Shown here: positions 17,441 through 28,000 of the stretch, in pieces
How positions within the stretch are numbered: the stretch's first letter is position 1
Layout: the number at the start of each line of letters is the position of its first letter
From: Mycolicibacterium aurum
GTDB lineage: Bacteria; Actinomycetota; Actinomycetes; Mycobacteriales; Mycobacteriaceae
Length of the DNA stretch: 64,000 nucleotides
NCBI GenBank assembly: GCA_900078775.1
Contig: LT549889.1
Location: 2,976,001-3,040,000, forward strand
Reading direction: 5' to 3'
Program-made: the position numbers and the translations under genes
The notes under the pieces: generated by a model
The model's input: only the letters and a program-made list of their open reading frames with translations
What the model was told of the DNA's origin: nothing
Database searches by the model: none

Positions 17441-20008
17441 GTGGCTCTTCCCAATCTGACTCGCGACCAGGCCGCCGAGCGTGCCGCGCTGGTGACCGTC
17501 GACAACTACCGCATCGACCTCGACCTGACAACCGGCGACAAGACGTTCCGGTCGGTGACCACGGTGACGTTCTCCGCTCTGGCGGGGGCCGACACCTACA
17601 TCGACCTCGCCGCCGATGCCGTCCGCAGCGCCACCCTCAACGGGCACGCGCTCGACGTCTCGGGGTATGACGAATCCACCGGGATCGCACTGTCCGGCCT
17701 GGCCGAACGCAACGAGCTCGTCGTCGACGCCGACTGCCTGTACTCCAACACCGGTGAGGGTCTGCACCGCTTCGTCGACCCCGTCGACAAGGAGGTGTAC
17801 CTGTACTCGCAGTTCGAGACCGCGGACGCCAAACGCATGTTCGCCTGTTTCGATCAGCCCGATCTGAAGGCGACCTTCGACGTCACCGTCACGGCGCCCG
17901 AGCACTGGCAGGTCATCTCCAACGGCGCCACCGCCTCAGTCGAGAGCGGGCGGCACACGTTCGTGACCACCCCGAAGATGAGCACCTATCTGGTGGCGCT
18001 GATCGCCGGACCGTACGCCCGCTGGGACGATGTCTACTCCGACGAGCACGGTGAGATCCCGCTGGGCATCTTCTGCCGCGCCTCGCTGGCCGAGTTCATG
18101 GACGCCGAACGGTTGTTCACCGAGACCAAGCAGGGCTTCGGCTTCTACCACCGCAACTTCGGCGAGCCGTACGCCTTCGGCAAGTACGACCAGCTGTTCG
18201 TGCCGGAGTTCAACGCCGGTGCCATGGAGAACGCCGGCGCGGTGACCTTCCTGGAGGACTACGTCTTCCGGTCCAAGGTCACCCGGTACAGCTACGAGCG
18301 GCGCGCCGAGACCGTGCTGCACGAGATGGCGCACATGTGGTTCGGCGACCTGGTCACCATGGCTTGGTGGGATGACCTGTGGCTCAACGAATCCTTCGCC
18401 ACCTTCGCCTCGGTGCTGTGCCAGGCCGAGGCCACCGAGTACAAGCAGGCCTGGACCACGTTCGCGAACGTGGAGAAGTCCTGGGCCTACCGTCAGGATC
18501 AGCTGCCCTCCACCCACCCGGTGGCCGCCGACATCCCGGATCTGCATGCGGTCGAGGTGAACTTCGACGGCATCACCTACGCCAAGGGCGCCAGCGTGCT
18601 CAAGCAACTGGTGGCCTACGTCGGCCTGGAGTCGTTCCTGGCCGGCCTGCGTGACTACTTCCGCGACCACGCGTTCGGCAACGCCACCTTCGGGGATCTG
18701 CTTGGTGCCCTGGAGAAGTCGTCGGGCCGCGACCTGTCCGGCTGGGGCCGGCAGTGGCTCAAGACCACCGGCCTGAACACCCTGCGCGCCGAGTTCGACG
18801 TCGACGCGGACGGCAAGTTCACCCGGTTCGCGGTGCACCAGTCCGGTGCCGCCCCGGGTGCCGGGGAGACCCGCGTGCACCGCCTGGCCATTGGCATCTA
18901 TGCCGAAGAAGAGGGAGCCGAGTCCGGCAAGCTGGTACGAATTCACCGCGAGGAACTCGACGTCGAGGGCCCCCGCACCGAGGTGGCATCCCTGGTGGGG
19001 GTTTCGCGCGGACAGTTCGTGCTGGTCAACGACGACGATCTGACCTACTGCTCGTCACGGCTGGACCCCCAGTCGCTGCAGACGGTGCTGACCCGCATCG
19101 CCGACATCGCCGACCCGCTGCCGCGCACGCTGGCCTGGTCGGCGGCCTGGGAGATGACCCGGGAAGCCGAGATGAAGGCTCGCGACTTCGTCACGCTGGT
19201 CATCGGTGGCATCCACGGTGAGACCGAAGTCGGTGTGGCGCAACGACTGCTGCTGCAGGCCCAGACCGCGCTGAACTCCTACGCCGACCCTGCCTGGGCG
19301 GCCGAGATCGGCTGGCCGGCGTTCGGTGACGCACTGTTGGACCGGGCCCGAGAGTCGGCGCCCGGGTCGGATCATCAGCTGGCGTTCGTCAACGCGCTGT
19401 GCACCTCGGTGCTCTCCGCCAACCACGTCGCCGTGCTGTCCACGCTGCTGGACAACGAGCCGGCCGAGGTCAACCTGCCCGGATTGGTGATCGACACCGA
19501 CCTGCGCTGGCGCATCGTCACCGCGCTGGCCGCGGCCGGGATGATCGACGCCGACGGCAGCGAGCACCCGTTCATCGACGCCGAGGCCGAGCGGGACCCG
19601 ACCGCCGCCGGTCGGCGCAATGCGGCCGCCGCGGCCGCCGCCCGGCCGCAGACCGCGGTCAAGAACGCCGCCTGGCAGCAGGTCATCGAGGACGACTCGC
19701 TGGCCAACATCACCACCCGCGCCATCGTCGGCGGCTTCAACCAGCCCGGCCAGGCCAAGGTGCTGGCCCGGTTCCGCGACCTGTACTTCGCCTCCATCCC
19801 CGGCGTGTGGGAGCGCCGGTCCAGTGAGGTGGCCCAGACCGTGGTGATCGGCCTGTACCCGTCCTGGGACATCAGCCAGGGCTGCCTGGACGCGGCGGAC
19901 GCGTTCCTGTCCGGCCCCGATGTGCCGCCGGCGCTGCACCGTCTGGTGCTGGAGGGTCGCGCCGGGGTGGAGCGTTCGCTGCGGGCCCGCGCCTTCGACG
20001 TCAAATAG
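17441..20008 (+). CDS. pepN: Aminopeptidase N
   Basis: 855 aa M1-family zinc aminopeptidase that removes N-terminal residues from peptides. The start is taken as GTG 17441 (ALPNLTRDQAAERAAL), matching the M. tuberculosis start; an ATG at 17432 adds only three residues. Motifs: substrate-recognition GAMEN, zinc site HEMAH with the third ligand Glu in LWLNESFA, and a proton-donor Tyr region (GITYAKGASVLKQ). The long C-terminal helical domain (ERAP1-C-like) is complete. It may act on peptides released by the Clp system. Confidence 0.95.
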   Translation: MALPNLTRDQAAERAALVTVDNYRIDLDLTTGDKTFRSVTTVTFSALAGADTYIDLAADAVRSATLNGHALDVSGYDESTGIALSGLAERNELVVDADCLYSNTGEGLHRFVDPVDKEVYLYSQFETADAKRMFACFDQPDLKATFDVTVTAPEHWQVISNGATASVESGRHTFVTTPKMSTYLVALIAGPYARWDDVYSDEHGEIPLGIFCRASLAEFMDAERLFTETKQGFGFYHRNFGEPYAFGKYDQLFVPEFNAGAMENAGAVTFLEDYVFRSKVTRYSYERRAETVLHEMAHMWFGDLVTMAWWDDLWLNESFATFASVLCQAEATEYKQAWTTFANVEKSWAYRQDQLPSTHPVAADIPDLHAVEVNFDGITYAKGASVLKQLVAYVGLESFLAGLRDYFRDHAFGNATFGDLLGALEKSSGRDLSGWGRQWLKTTGLNTLRAEFDVDADGKFTRFAVHQSGAAPGAGETRVHRLAIGIYAEEEGAESGKLVRIHREELDVEGPRTEVASLVGVSRGQFVLVNDDDLTYCSSRLDPQSLQTVLTRIADIADPLPRTLAWSAAWEMTREAEMKARDFVTLVIGGIHGETEVGVAQRLLLQAQTALNSYADPAWAAEIGWPAFGDALLDRARESAPGSDHQLAFVNALCTSVLSANHVAVLSTLLDNEPAEVNLPGLVIDTDLRWRIVTALAAAGMIDADGSEHPFIDAEAERDPTAAGRRNAAAAAAARPQTAVKNAAWQQVIEDDSLANITTRAIVGGFNQPGQAKVLARFRDLYFASIPGVWERRSSEVAQTVVIGLYPSWDISQGCLDAADAFLSGPDVPPALHRLVLEGRAGVERSLRARAFDVK

Positions 20009-20093
20009 ACATCCCGCGAGCGTGCGCGTCGGCACCCCGACACGCCGTTTCGGATGCGCCTTCGCGCACGCTCGCCGGCCATACGCTGTGCCG

Positions 20094-20438
20094 ATGGTGG
20101 CCCCCAACAGTCGACGCGCCCGGGCGGCCCGCAGGCGCACCCGGCGGGTCAAGGCCGTCGTCAACGACCTCACCGAGGACCAGTGGGCGGCGATCAAACT
20201 CGCCTGGAACGGCTGCGCCTACTGCGGCGTCACCGACAAACCCATGCAGCGTGACTGCGTCATGGCGATCTCCCGCGGCGGCCGCTACACGATCGACAAC
20301 GTGGTGCCCGCCTGCGCGGCCTGCAATGCCAGCAAGTGCAATGACGAGGTCACCGGGTGGATGCGCCGCAAGCGCCTCGATGAGCGGGCGTTCCTGCAGC
20401 GCTACGTCGAGATCCGCGCGCAACTGCTGAGCTCATGA
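20094..20438 (+). CDS. Small HNH-type protein with Cys in place of the first His
   Basis: 114 aa from ATG 20094. A basic N-terminus (RRARAARRRTRRVK) is followed by an HNH-like core with two zinc knuckles, CAYCG and CAACN. In the usual motif the metal-binding and catalytic strand reads DHV; here it is RDCVMAISRGG. The Asn (DNVVPAC) is kept. Whether it still cuts DNA is therefore unclear; it could bind DNA or use Cys instead. It lies 85 bases after pepN, and a bidirectional hairpin follows. Confidence 0.82.
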   Translation: MVAPNSRRARAARRRTRRVKAVVNDLTEDQWAAIKLAWNGCAYCGVTDKPMQRDCVMAISRGGRYTIDNVVPACAACNASKCNDEVTGWMRRKRLDERAFLQRYVEIRAQLLSS

Positions 20439-20444
20439 TGCAAA

Positions 20445-20475
20445 CAGCCCCGGCACCGAAGCGATACCGGGGCTG
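20445..20475. terminator. Hairpin between convergent genes
   Basis: CAGCCCCGG pairs perfectly with CCGGGGCTG across a 13-base loop, placed between the HNH gene (+) and the DUF5130 gene (-). It can serve both strands. There is no long U-tract. Confidence 0.65.
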
Positions 20476-20488
20476 ATGCAACGAACGG

Positions 20489-20965
20489 TCAGCGCGGGGA
20501 GACCGCCGCGGAGGTGACGTTGACGGCGCTCACCAGAGCGTCGATCAGATTGCCGGCCCGCAGCGAGCCGAGCGCGGCGGAGATGCCGAGCGGTGCTGCG
20601 GTCTCGATGCCGCGGCCCTTCACGTCCTCGCCGTAGACGACCTCGATGGCCTTCTGGTTCGGCGACACCGCGAACAGCACGGCATTGTTCGGGGTGGGTA
20701 CCTTGGCCAGCAGCTCGCGGGCCGTCGCCGCGGTATCGGCACCGAGGTCGCCGATGTACACCGCGAAGCGGGTCTTCGAGTACCGCGAGCCGTACTTCAG
20801 CGCGTCATCGAGGGCGACCAGGTCCTTCACCGAGAACGGGTAGTGCAACGACAGCTCGCCCGGCTCGGTGACACCCGAGATCCGGCCGCTGCTGGTCAGC
20901 GCGTACCCGTACGGCAGTTCGAGCTCACTGGCGGTCGTCGCGACCGCATGGCTACCACTTGCCAC
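20489..20965 (-). CDS. DUF5130 / TPM-like protein (Rv2468c type)
   Basis: 158 aa from GTG with complement at 20963-20965, which has GGGAGG nine bases upstream. It reads [17 protein letters not shown], then a fold resembling the TPM domain: [50 protein letters not shown]. This matches a conserved mycobacterial family of unknown role. There is no clear signal peptide. It overlaps the small membrane protein upstream by 14 bases, so the two are translated together. Confidence 0.82.
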   Translation of the reverse strand: MASGSHAVATTASELELPYGYALTSSGRISGVTEPGELSLHYPFSVKDLVALDDALKYGSRYSKTRFAVYIGDLGADTAATARELLAKVPTPNNAVLFAVSPNQKAIEVVYGEDVKGRGIETAAPLGISAALGSLRAGNLIDALVSAVNVTSAAVSPR

Positions 20966-21179
20966 TTGCTCCACCTCCCACCGTGACGTGATCGCCGTGG
21001 CCACCGTGACCGTGATCCGCCGGCTCATCGGCCGCCCACAGGATCGGGTCGTGCGTCCACTCGTCGGACAGCTTGTATGGCTGGGGGTGCGGCCCCTTGT
21101 GGCGGTAGGCCAGGGCGGCCAACACCACAAACAAGAGCAGCGGGACGCCACCCAATATGGCAAGGAGTTCTATGCTCAC
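20952..21179 (-). CDS. Small single-pass membrane protein
   Basis: 75 aa from GTG with complement at 21177-21179 ([10 protein letters not shown] follows). One N-terminal membrane helix ([20 protein letters not shown]), a [20 protein letters not shown] segment and a His/Gly-rich tail ([10 protein letters not shown]). The tail could bind metal but may simply be low complexity. A similar small gene accompanies DUF5130 in other mycobacteria as I recall. Function unknown. Confidence 0.75.
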   Translation of the reverse strand: MSIELLAILGGVPLLLFVVLAALAYRHKGPHPQPYKLSDEWTHDPILWAADEPADHGHGGHGDHVTVGGGASGKW

Positions 21180-21204
21180 GCACCAAACCGTATCGCAGCG
21201 TCGA

Positions 21205-21849
21205 TCAGGCCGCGCCCTCACCCAGATATCTGACCCAGGACGGGTCCAAGTCCTTCACCGAGGACAGCAGTCGCCAGTGCTGTCCCTTGGGCGGCATCGG
21301 CACCGACCGCAGCGACCAGCCCAGCTCGGCGAGCAGACGGTCGGCCTTGCGGTGGTTGCACGCCGAGCAGGCCGCCACGCAGTTCTCCCAGGAGTGCTCG
21401 CCGCCGCGGCTGCGTGGCACCACATGGTCGACGGTGTCGGCCTTCTGCCCGCAGTACGCGCAGCGGAACCGGTCGCGATGCATCAGCGCCGCGCGCGTCA
21501 TCGGGATGCGGGCCCGGTAGGGCACCCGGACGAACGCCCGCAGCCGGATCACCGAGGGCACCACGATGGACCGCGTCGCGGAGTGGATGACCGGGCCGGA
21601 CGGGTCGTCGTGCACCACGTCGGCCTTGCCGCACATCAGCATGATCACCGCCCGGCGCATCGGCAGCGCGGTCAGCGGCTCGAAGGTGGAGTTCAGCAGC
21701 AGTACCCGGCGCCGGCCCCACAGCGAGGTGTCGTGGCCGGTGGAGGCCACCGTCTCGACGCTGTGCAGGGAGCGATTGGGCACATGGGGGCCTACGGGGC
21801 CGGGTATGTGGCCGGTCCGTCGGGTATGGCTTTTTTTGCTGTGCGCCAT
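21205..21849 (-). CDS. HNH endonuclease (Rv2469c type)
   Basis: 214 aa from ATG with complement at 21847-21849 ([17 protein letters not shown]). The N-terminal part has [14 protein letters not shown] and [12 protein letters not shown], typical of this actinobacterial group. The HNH core near residues 130-175 is complete: [35 protein letters not shown]. Unlike the small HNH protein 0.8 kb away, it keeps the DHV His. The natural target is unknown; several homologues sit beside housekeeping genes, which argues against a mobile element. Confidence 0.88.
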   Translation of the reverse strand: MAHSKKSHTRRTGHIPGPVGPHVPNRSLHSVETVASTGHDTSLWGRRRVLLLNSTFEPLTALPMRRAVIMLMCGKADVVHDDPSGPVIHSATRSIVVPSVIRLRAFVRVPYRARIPMTRAALMHRDRFRCAYCGQKADTVDHVVPRSRGGEHSWENCVAACSACNHRKADRLLAELGWSLRSVPMPPKGQHWRLLSSVKDLDPSWVRYLGEGAA

Positions 21850-21982
21850 GGAGCCTCCGAGGAGACAGTCCACCACGGATCACGGCGATGTGCACGATAA
21901 TTCTTGGTGTGTTCGCAGGTCAGTCCGATGAACAGCTGATGACCGGACCGCTGTCACCGGTGCTTGCACCACATCGGACACA

Positions 21983-22387
21983 ATGGAGGGCGTGACCCAG
22001 CCGCAACGCTCGTTCTACGACGAAGTCGGAGGACACGCCACCTTCGCCGCGATCGTGGCCCGGTTCTACGAGTTGGTGCGCGAGGACGAGATCCTGCTGC
22101 CGCTCTACCCCGAGGACGACATCGACGGCGCCGAGGAGCGTCTGTGCATGTTCCTGGAGCAGTACTGGGGCGGCCCGCGCACCTACTCCGATCAGCGCGG
22201 CCATCCGCGGCTGCGGATGCGGCACGCACCGTTCCGGATCGGGTTCCTGGAACGCGACGCGTGGCTGCGGTGCATGCACACCGCGGTCGCCTCGGTCGAC
22301 TCGCAGACCCTCGACGATGCGCACCGCAGGGCCCTGCTGGACTACCTGGAGATGGCCGCCGAGTCGATGGTGAACTCGTCCTTCTGA
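21983..22387 (+). CDS. glbO: Group II truncated haemoglobin
   Basis: 134 aa. Closely matches M. tuberculosis GlbO (Rv2470). The haem pocket is intact: Tyr B10 in ARFYELV, the CD1 Tyr in [12 protein letters not shown], the proximal His in [11 protein letters not shown] and Trp G8 in ERDAWLRCM. Group II proteins bind O2 tightly and may deliver it to or shield membrane enzymes. Start: ATG 21983 is used; a GTG at 21992 would cut three residues. Its stop overlaps the aglA ATG by one base (TGATG). Confidence 0.95.
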   Translation: MEGVTQPQRSFYDEVGGHATFAAIVARFYELVREDEILLPLYPEDDIDGAEERLCMFLEQYWGGPRTYSDQRGHPRLRMRHAPFRIGFLERDAWLRCMHTAVASVDSQTLDDAHRRALLDYLEMAAESMVNSSF

Positions 22388-23901
22388 TGCCGCCGTGGTG
22401 GACGAGGGCCGTGTTCTACCAGGTCTATCCACGCTCGTTCGGCGACAGCAACGGCGATGGCGTCGGGGATCTGGACGGCATCACCGCCCGCCTGGACTAC
22501 CTCGCCGGCCTGGGTGTGCAGGCGCTGTGGCTCAACCCGGTGATGGTCTCCCCGATGGCCGACCACGGTTACGACGTCGCCGATCCACGCGACGTGGACC
22601 CGCTGTTCGGTGACCTGGACGCGTTGGACCGGCTGATCGCCGCGGCGCACGCCCGCGACATCAAGGTGACCATGGACCTGGTGCCCAACCACACCAGCTC
22701 GGCGCATCCGTGGTTCACCGAGGCGCTGGCCGACCCGGCCCGGCGGGACCGCTACATCTTCCGCGACGGCGTCGGCGACGGCCCGCCCAACAACTGGCTG
22801 TCGGTGTTCGGCGGCCCGGCCTGGACCCGGGTGCCCGACGGGCAGTGGTACCTGCACCTGTTCGACAGCGCCCAGCCGGATCTGAACTGGGACAACCCCG
22901 AGGTCTTCGAGGACATCGAGAAGACGCTGCGGTTCTGGCTGGACCGCGGCGTGGACGGGTTCCGCATCGACGTCGCGCACGGCATGGCGAAGTCCCCCGA
23001 CCTGCCGGACATGGTGCTCACCGAGACCGGTCTGCTGCGCAGCCGCGCCGACGACCCGCGGTTCGACAACGACGACGTGCACGAAATCCACCGGTTCATC
23101 CGCCGGGTGCTCGACGACTATCCCGACGCGGTGACCGTCGGCGAGATCTGGGTGCACGGCAACGAACGGTTCGCCAGGTACCTGCGCTCCGACGAACTGC
23201 ATCTGGGCTTCAGCTTCCAGCTCGTGCAGGCCGACTTCGACGCTACGGAGATCCGCGAGGCCATCGACAACGGGCTGGCCGCCGCCGCACTGGCCGGCGC
23301 GGCACCGACCTGGACGTTGGCCAACCACGATGTGTCCCGGGAGGTCACCCGGTACGGCGGCGGGAGGCGCGGGGTGGCCCGGGCCCGCGCGATGGCGTTG
23401 GTGATGCTGGCGCTGCCGGGATCGGTGTTCATCTACAACGGCTCCGAACTCGGGTTGCCCGACGCCGACCTGCCCGACGAGGTGCTCCAAGACCCGGTGT
23501 GGGAGCGCTCCGGGCGCACCGAACGCGGCCGCGATGGCGCCCGGGTGCCGATGCCGTGGAGCGGTGATGCGCCGCCCTTCGGGTTCTCGTCGACGCCCGA
23601 CACCTGGCTGCCGATCCCGGCCGATTGGGCGCCGTTGACGGTGCAGCGTCAGCTCGCTGAGCCGGACTCGATGCTGGAGCTGTACCGGCAGGCCATTGAA
23701 TTGCGCACCGGCAGAGCCGAATTCGCCGGCTCCGAGATCGAATGGGTCGGCCCGACGACGTTCTGCCTGCCCGGCGGGTTGACCTGCGCATTGAACGCCG
23801 GGACGCGGCCGATTCCGCTGCCGCCCGGTGAGCTGCTGCTGGTCAGTGCGCCGCTGGTGGGCGGCAAGCTCGCGCCGGACTCCGCGGCCTGGCTGGTGTG
23901 A
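22387..23901 (+). CDS. aglA: Alpha-glucosidase, GH13 family
   Basis: 504 aa glycoside hydrolase that releases glucose from short alpha-glucosides. The GH13 regions are all present: AVFYQVYPRSFGDSNGDGVG, DLVPNHTSSAHPWF, nucleophile Asp in GFRIDVAHGM, acid Glu in VGEIWVHG and the third Asp in LANHDVSR. It overlaps glbO by one base, so the two are co-translated, as in M. tuberculosis (Rv2470-Rv2471). No signal peptide is seen, so it acts in the cytoplasm. Confidence 0.94.
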   Translation: MPPWWTRAVFYQVYPRSFGDSNGDGVGDLDGITARLDYLAGLGVQALWLNPVMVSPMADHGYDVADPRDVDPLFGDLDALDRLIAAAHARDIKVTMDLVPNHTSSAHPWFTEALADPARRDRYIFRDGVGDGPPNNWLSVFGGPAWTRVPDGQWYLHLFDSAQPDLNWDNPEVFEDIEKTLRFWLDRGVDGFRIDVAHGMAKSPDLPDMVLTETGLLRSRADDPRFDNDDVHEIHRFIRRVLDDYPDAVTVGEIWVHGNERFARYLRSDELHLGFSFQLVQADFDATEIREAIDNGLAAAALAGAAPTWTLANHDVSREVTRYGGGRRGVARARAMALVMLALPGSVFIYNGSELGLPDADLPDEVLQDPVWERSGRTERGRDGARVPMPWSGDAPPFGFSSTPDTWLPIPADWAPLTVQRQLAEPDSMLELYRQAIELRTGRAEFAGSEIEWVGPTTFCLPGGLTCALNAGTRPIPLPPGELLLVSAPLVGGKLAPDSAAWLV

Positions 23902-23903
23902 TC

Positions 23904-23945
23904 TCGGCGCGCTGAGCTACGGGGTACCGACGCTGAACGCGCCGA
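23904..23945. terminator. Inverted repeat after aglA
   Basis: TCGGCGCG at 23904-23911 pairs with CGCGCCGA at 23938-23945, with a 26-base loop, between the convergent aglA and the Rv2474c-like gene. It is a plausible bidirectional terminator, but the long loop makes it weaker than the others. Confidence 0.4.
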
Positions 23946-23947
23946 AA

Positions 23948-24610
23948 TCAGCGCAGCACCAGCGCCGGATCCCCCAGCCTCCGGTACACCGTGCCGAACC
24001 GGGCGTCCACCCGCAGCCACGCCGGATGTACGCGCACCCGCACGATTTCGTCGGAAGACAACGCTTCCGCGTTCTGCGGTAGGAAGCCCATCGCAGTCAG
24101 GGCGAACACGCATCGCATCGGGATGCCCACGCCGGTCTCCCCCGAGGTGACCGCGAGCACCTCCTGATCCAGCAGCGAGGCCGGCGGCCCGTGCGCGCTG
24201 CCGTGCTCCTTCGCCAGCGCGGCGCCCCGCTCGACCAGTTCGAGGATCGCCCAGGCCGGTACATCGTCGAGATGGCTGAACCCGGTCTCCGGGGGCAGCA
24301 CCCCGCGCCACGCGGAGTCCATGGCGAATCCCGGCTCCACGTAACCGGATTCGTCCATCGCCGGCAGCGCCCGGGAGATGGTGTCGGCGCCGGCGGACAG
24401 GTCCGTCGGGCGCAGCCGGCCGGCCACCACCCGGCTGGCCAGCACGTCGAAACCGGTGGCCACCCAGGCGACCACCTGTCCGGTACCGGCACGCTCCCGG
24501 AACCGGATCACCGCGGAATCGTCGAGGCGCAGCGCGCGGTCGACGAAGGTGGCCAGGTCGTCACGGTGGGCGGCATCGGCGAGCCAGAGCCCACGCTCGG
24601 GGGTACTCAC
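23948..24610 (-). CDS. Conserved protein of unknown function (Rv2474c type)
   Basis: 220 aa, GTG start overlapping the thioesterase stop codon (GTGA). It is soluble, Ala-rich and has no motif I can assign; a Trp-rich start (ERGLWLADAAHRDDLATFV) and a conserved-looking HPAWLRVDARFGTVY near the end stand out. It is the last gene of the run ssb, ettA, gdh, thioesterase. Position alone identifies it with Rv2474c. Confidence 0.75.
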   Translation of the reverse strand: MSTPERGLWLADAAHRDDLATFVDRALRLDDSAVIRFRERAGTGQVVAWVATGFDVLASRVVAGRLRPTDLSAGADTISRALPAMDESGYVEPGFAMDSAWRGVLPPETGFSHLDDVPAWAILELVERGAALAKEHGSAHGPPASLLDQEVLAVTSGETGVGIPMRCVFALTAMGFLPQNAEALSSDEIVRVRVHPAWLRVDARFGTVYRRLGDPALVLR

Positions 24611-25020
24611 CGCTTAAAGCGTTCCAGGTACGCCCGGTGATGCGGCAGCAGTCGCACCAGCTTCTGCTCCTCGATGTTGAACGCGGCCAGCTGCGTCTCC
24701 CCGATCACCGCGGGTTTGGAGTCCGGGTCGGCGTGCACCGATCGCACCTCGTAGCCCAGATTGAAGTCCACCGCCCGCAACCGGTTCACCCAGATGGTCA
24801 CCTGCAGCGGCGAATCCATCAGCCGCAGTTGCCCTTTGTACTTCACGTTCACCTCGGCGATCAGCAGGCCGATGGTGTCGATGTCGTTGACGAACGGTTC
24901 ATGCAGGAAGGGCACCCGGGCCTCTTCCAGGATGGTGACCATGGTGGCGTGATTGACGTGCTGGTACATGTCGATGTCCGACCACCGCACCGGCACCGGT
25001 GTCGTGAAACGCTCAGCCAC
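24607..25020 (-). CDS. Acyl-CoA thioesterase, hotdog fold (Rv2475c type)
   Basis: 137 aa, GTG start ([14 protein letters not shown]). The 4HBT signature is clear: [24 protein letters not shown], with the catalytic Asp preceding the HVN motif and the Glu in the long helix. It would hydrolyse an acyl-CoA, with unknown chain preference. It overlaps the gdh stop by 8 bases and the next gene's start by 4, so it belongs to one operon with gdh. Confidence 0.9.
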   Translation of the reverse strand: MAERFTTPVPVRWSDIDMYQHVNHATMVTILEEARVPFLHEPFVNDIDTIGLLIAEVNVKYKGQLRLMDSPLQVTIWVNRLRAVDFNLGYEVRSVHADPDSKPAVIGETQLAAFNIEEQKLVRLLPHHRAYLERFKR

Positions 25021-28000
25021 TTGTTCCCGTTCCTGTTGTTCGAGTCATACTGCGGATCTGGCGTGCCGCGACCGACAGCGTCGCCAGGTCGCGTTGGCCC
25101 TCGCTGTGGATCTGGTGCAGCGTCCGTTGCGCCCGATCGATCCGGGAGCTGTTGGTCAGTTCCCACTCCTCGATCTTCTGCTCCCCGGTCTCCTCCGGCT
25201 CACCGACAGCCAGCACATCAAAGCACAGTGCCCGCAGCGACCCGTAGATGTCGTCCCGGATCGCCAACCGGGCCAACGAATGCCAGCGGTCATCGCGCTC
25301 CAGCTGGGAGATCGCGGTGAGCAGGCCGTCGACGCCCAGGTGGTCCATCAGCGCGAAGTAGGCGTCGGCCACCTCGGCGGGGTCGCGGTCCACGATGTCG
25401 GCGATGTCGATGACGTCGAGCAGGCTGTAGCGGTACAGCCCGGTGGCGATGGTGTAGGCCAGCGGATCGGACACACCGTGGGCGGTGAACTCACCGGACT
25501 CCTTGGCCACGATCGCCTTGTCGTCGCCACGCAGCCACTGCGACATCAACGGGGACAGCCGGGCCACCAAGGCGCCGAACCGGTTGATCTCGGCGCCGAC
25601 GGCCAGCGGCTGGGGCCGGTAGTTGATCAGCCAGCGCCCGGCCCGGTCGATGAGTCGGCGCAGATCCAGCGTCATCCGGTCGGTCACCGGCGCCGGAATC
25701 CCGGAGTTGCCCGCCTCTTTGATGGCCCGCCAGATCTCGCTCACCCCGAAGATGGCGTCGGTGGCGACGTAGGCGCGCACCGCGTCGACCGGGCCGACGC
25801 CGGTGTCCTCGGTCATCCGGTAGGCGTAGGTGATGCCGCTGGTGTCGACCAGATCGTTGACCAGCATGGTCGACACGATCTCGCGGCGCAGCTGATGCGA
25901 GCGGATGTCGGTGCCGAAGCGTTCGCGAAGTTCGGCCGGGAAGTACTGCGGCAGCCGGGCGGCGAACACCTCCTGGTCGGGCAGGTCGGTGTGTAGCAGC
26001 TCATCCTTGAGCGCCAGCTTGACGTGCGCCATCAGCGTCGCCAGTTCCGGTGAGCTCAGCCCGATCCCGGCCTCGTGCCGGCGCCGGATCTCCTTCTCCG
26101 AGGGCAGTGCCTCCAGCTCGCGGTTGAGCCCGCGCTCGGCGACGAATTCCTTGATCTGGCGGGCGTGCACCTGCAGCAGGCTGGCCGCGTTGGCCCGGCT
26201 GGTGCCCATCAGATCGTTCTGGTCGATGTTGTCGGCCAGCACCAGCCGGCCGACCTCGTCGGTCATCGACATCAGCAACGGGGTGCGCTCGTCGATATCG
26301 ATCTTGCCGGCCGTCACCAGTGAGTCGATCAGGATCTTGATGTTGACCTCGTGGTCGGAGCAGTCCACACCGGCCGAGTTGTCCAGCGCGTCGGTGTTGA
26401 TCCGGCCGCCGGCCAGGTCGAACTCGATGCGCCCACGCTGGGTCACGCCGAGGTTACCGCCCTCGCCGATCACCCTGGCCCGCATCTGGTTTCCGTTGAC
26501 GCGGATGGCGTCGTTGGCGCGGTCGCCGACATCGGCATCGGATTCGGTCTCGGCCTTGATGTAGGTGCCGATGCCGCCGTTCCAGAACAGGTCGACCGGG
26601 GCCAGCAGCACCGCCCGCATCAGTTCCGGCGGGGTCATCTCCTCGACGCCGTCGGGCAGGCCCAGTGCGTGCCGGACCTGGCCGCTGATCGGGATGGACT
26701 TCTGCTGCCGGCTGTACACCCCGCCGCCCGCACTGATCAGGGAGCGGTCGTAGTCGGCCCAGCTGGACCGGGGCAGCGCGAACATCCGCTCGCGTTCGGC
26801 CCAGGAGGTGGCGGCGTCCGGGTTCGGGTCGAGGAAGATGTCGCGGTGGTCGAAGGCCGCGATCAGCCGGATGTGCTTGGACAGCAGCATGCCGTTGCCG
26901 AACACGTCGCCGCTCATATCGCCGACACCGGCGACGGTGAAGTCCTCGGACTGGGTGTCGACGCCCAGTTCGCGGAAGTGCCGCTTCACCGATTCCCAGG
27001 CGCCCCGCGCCGTGATGCCCATGGCCTTGTGGTCGTAGCCGATCGACCCGCCGGAGGCGAAGGCGTCGCCGAGCCAGAAACCATAGGACTTCGCAACGTC
27101 ATTGGCGATGTCGGAGAAGGTGGCGGTGCCCTTGTCGGCGGCCACCACCAGGTAGGCGTCGTCCCCGTCGCGGCGCACCACACCGGCGGGGGTGACCACC
27201 GCGCCGCTGGCCTTGTCCACGTTGTCGGTGACGTCCAGCAGGCCGGAGATGAACAACCGGTAGCAGGCCACCCCCTCGGCGCGGGTGGCGTCCCGGTCGG
27301 CCGCGGCGTCCCCGGTGGGCAGCGGTGGGGACTTGACCACGAAACCGCCCTTGGCGCCGACCGGCACGATGACGGCGTTCTTCACCGCCTGCGCCTTGAC
27401 CAGGCCCAGGATCTCGGTGCGGAAATCCTCCCGGCGGTCCGACCAGCGCAACCCGCCGCGGGCCACGAACCCGAACCGCAGGTGCACGCCCTCGACCCGG
27501 GGTGAGTAGACGAAGATCTCGAATCGTGGCCTGGGCAGCGGGAGTTCGTCGATCAGTCCGGGGTTGAGTTTGAACGACAGCACGTTCTGGGCGCGCGCCG
27601 AATCCGGGTTGTCGACGAAGTAGTTGGTGCGCAGGGTGGCCTGGATCAGGCTGGCGAAGGCGCGCAGCACCCGGTCGGTGTCCAGGCTGACCAGGGCGTC
27701 GATATCGGCGGCGACCGCGGCCGCGGCCGCCCCGGCGTCCCGGGTGCCGGTGTTGCCGTTCGAGTCCAGCGCCGGGTCGAAGAGCGCCTCGAACAACTCG
27801 ACCAACGACCGCGCGGTCTTGGCGTTGTCGTTGAGCACCGACTCGACGTGCGCCTGGCTGTACGGGAATCCGGCCTGGCGCAGGTACTTCGCGTAACCCC
27901 GCAGAATGGTGACCTGCTGCCAGGTCAGCCCGGCGCGCAGCACCAGTTCGTTGAACCGGTCGATCTCGGCCCGGCCGTGCCAGATGGCGGTCACCGTATC

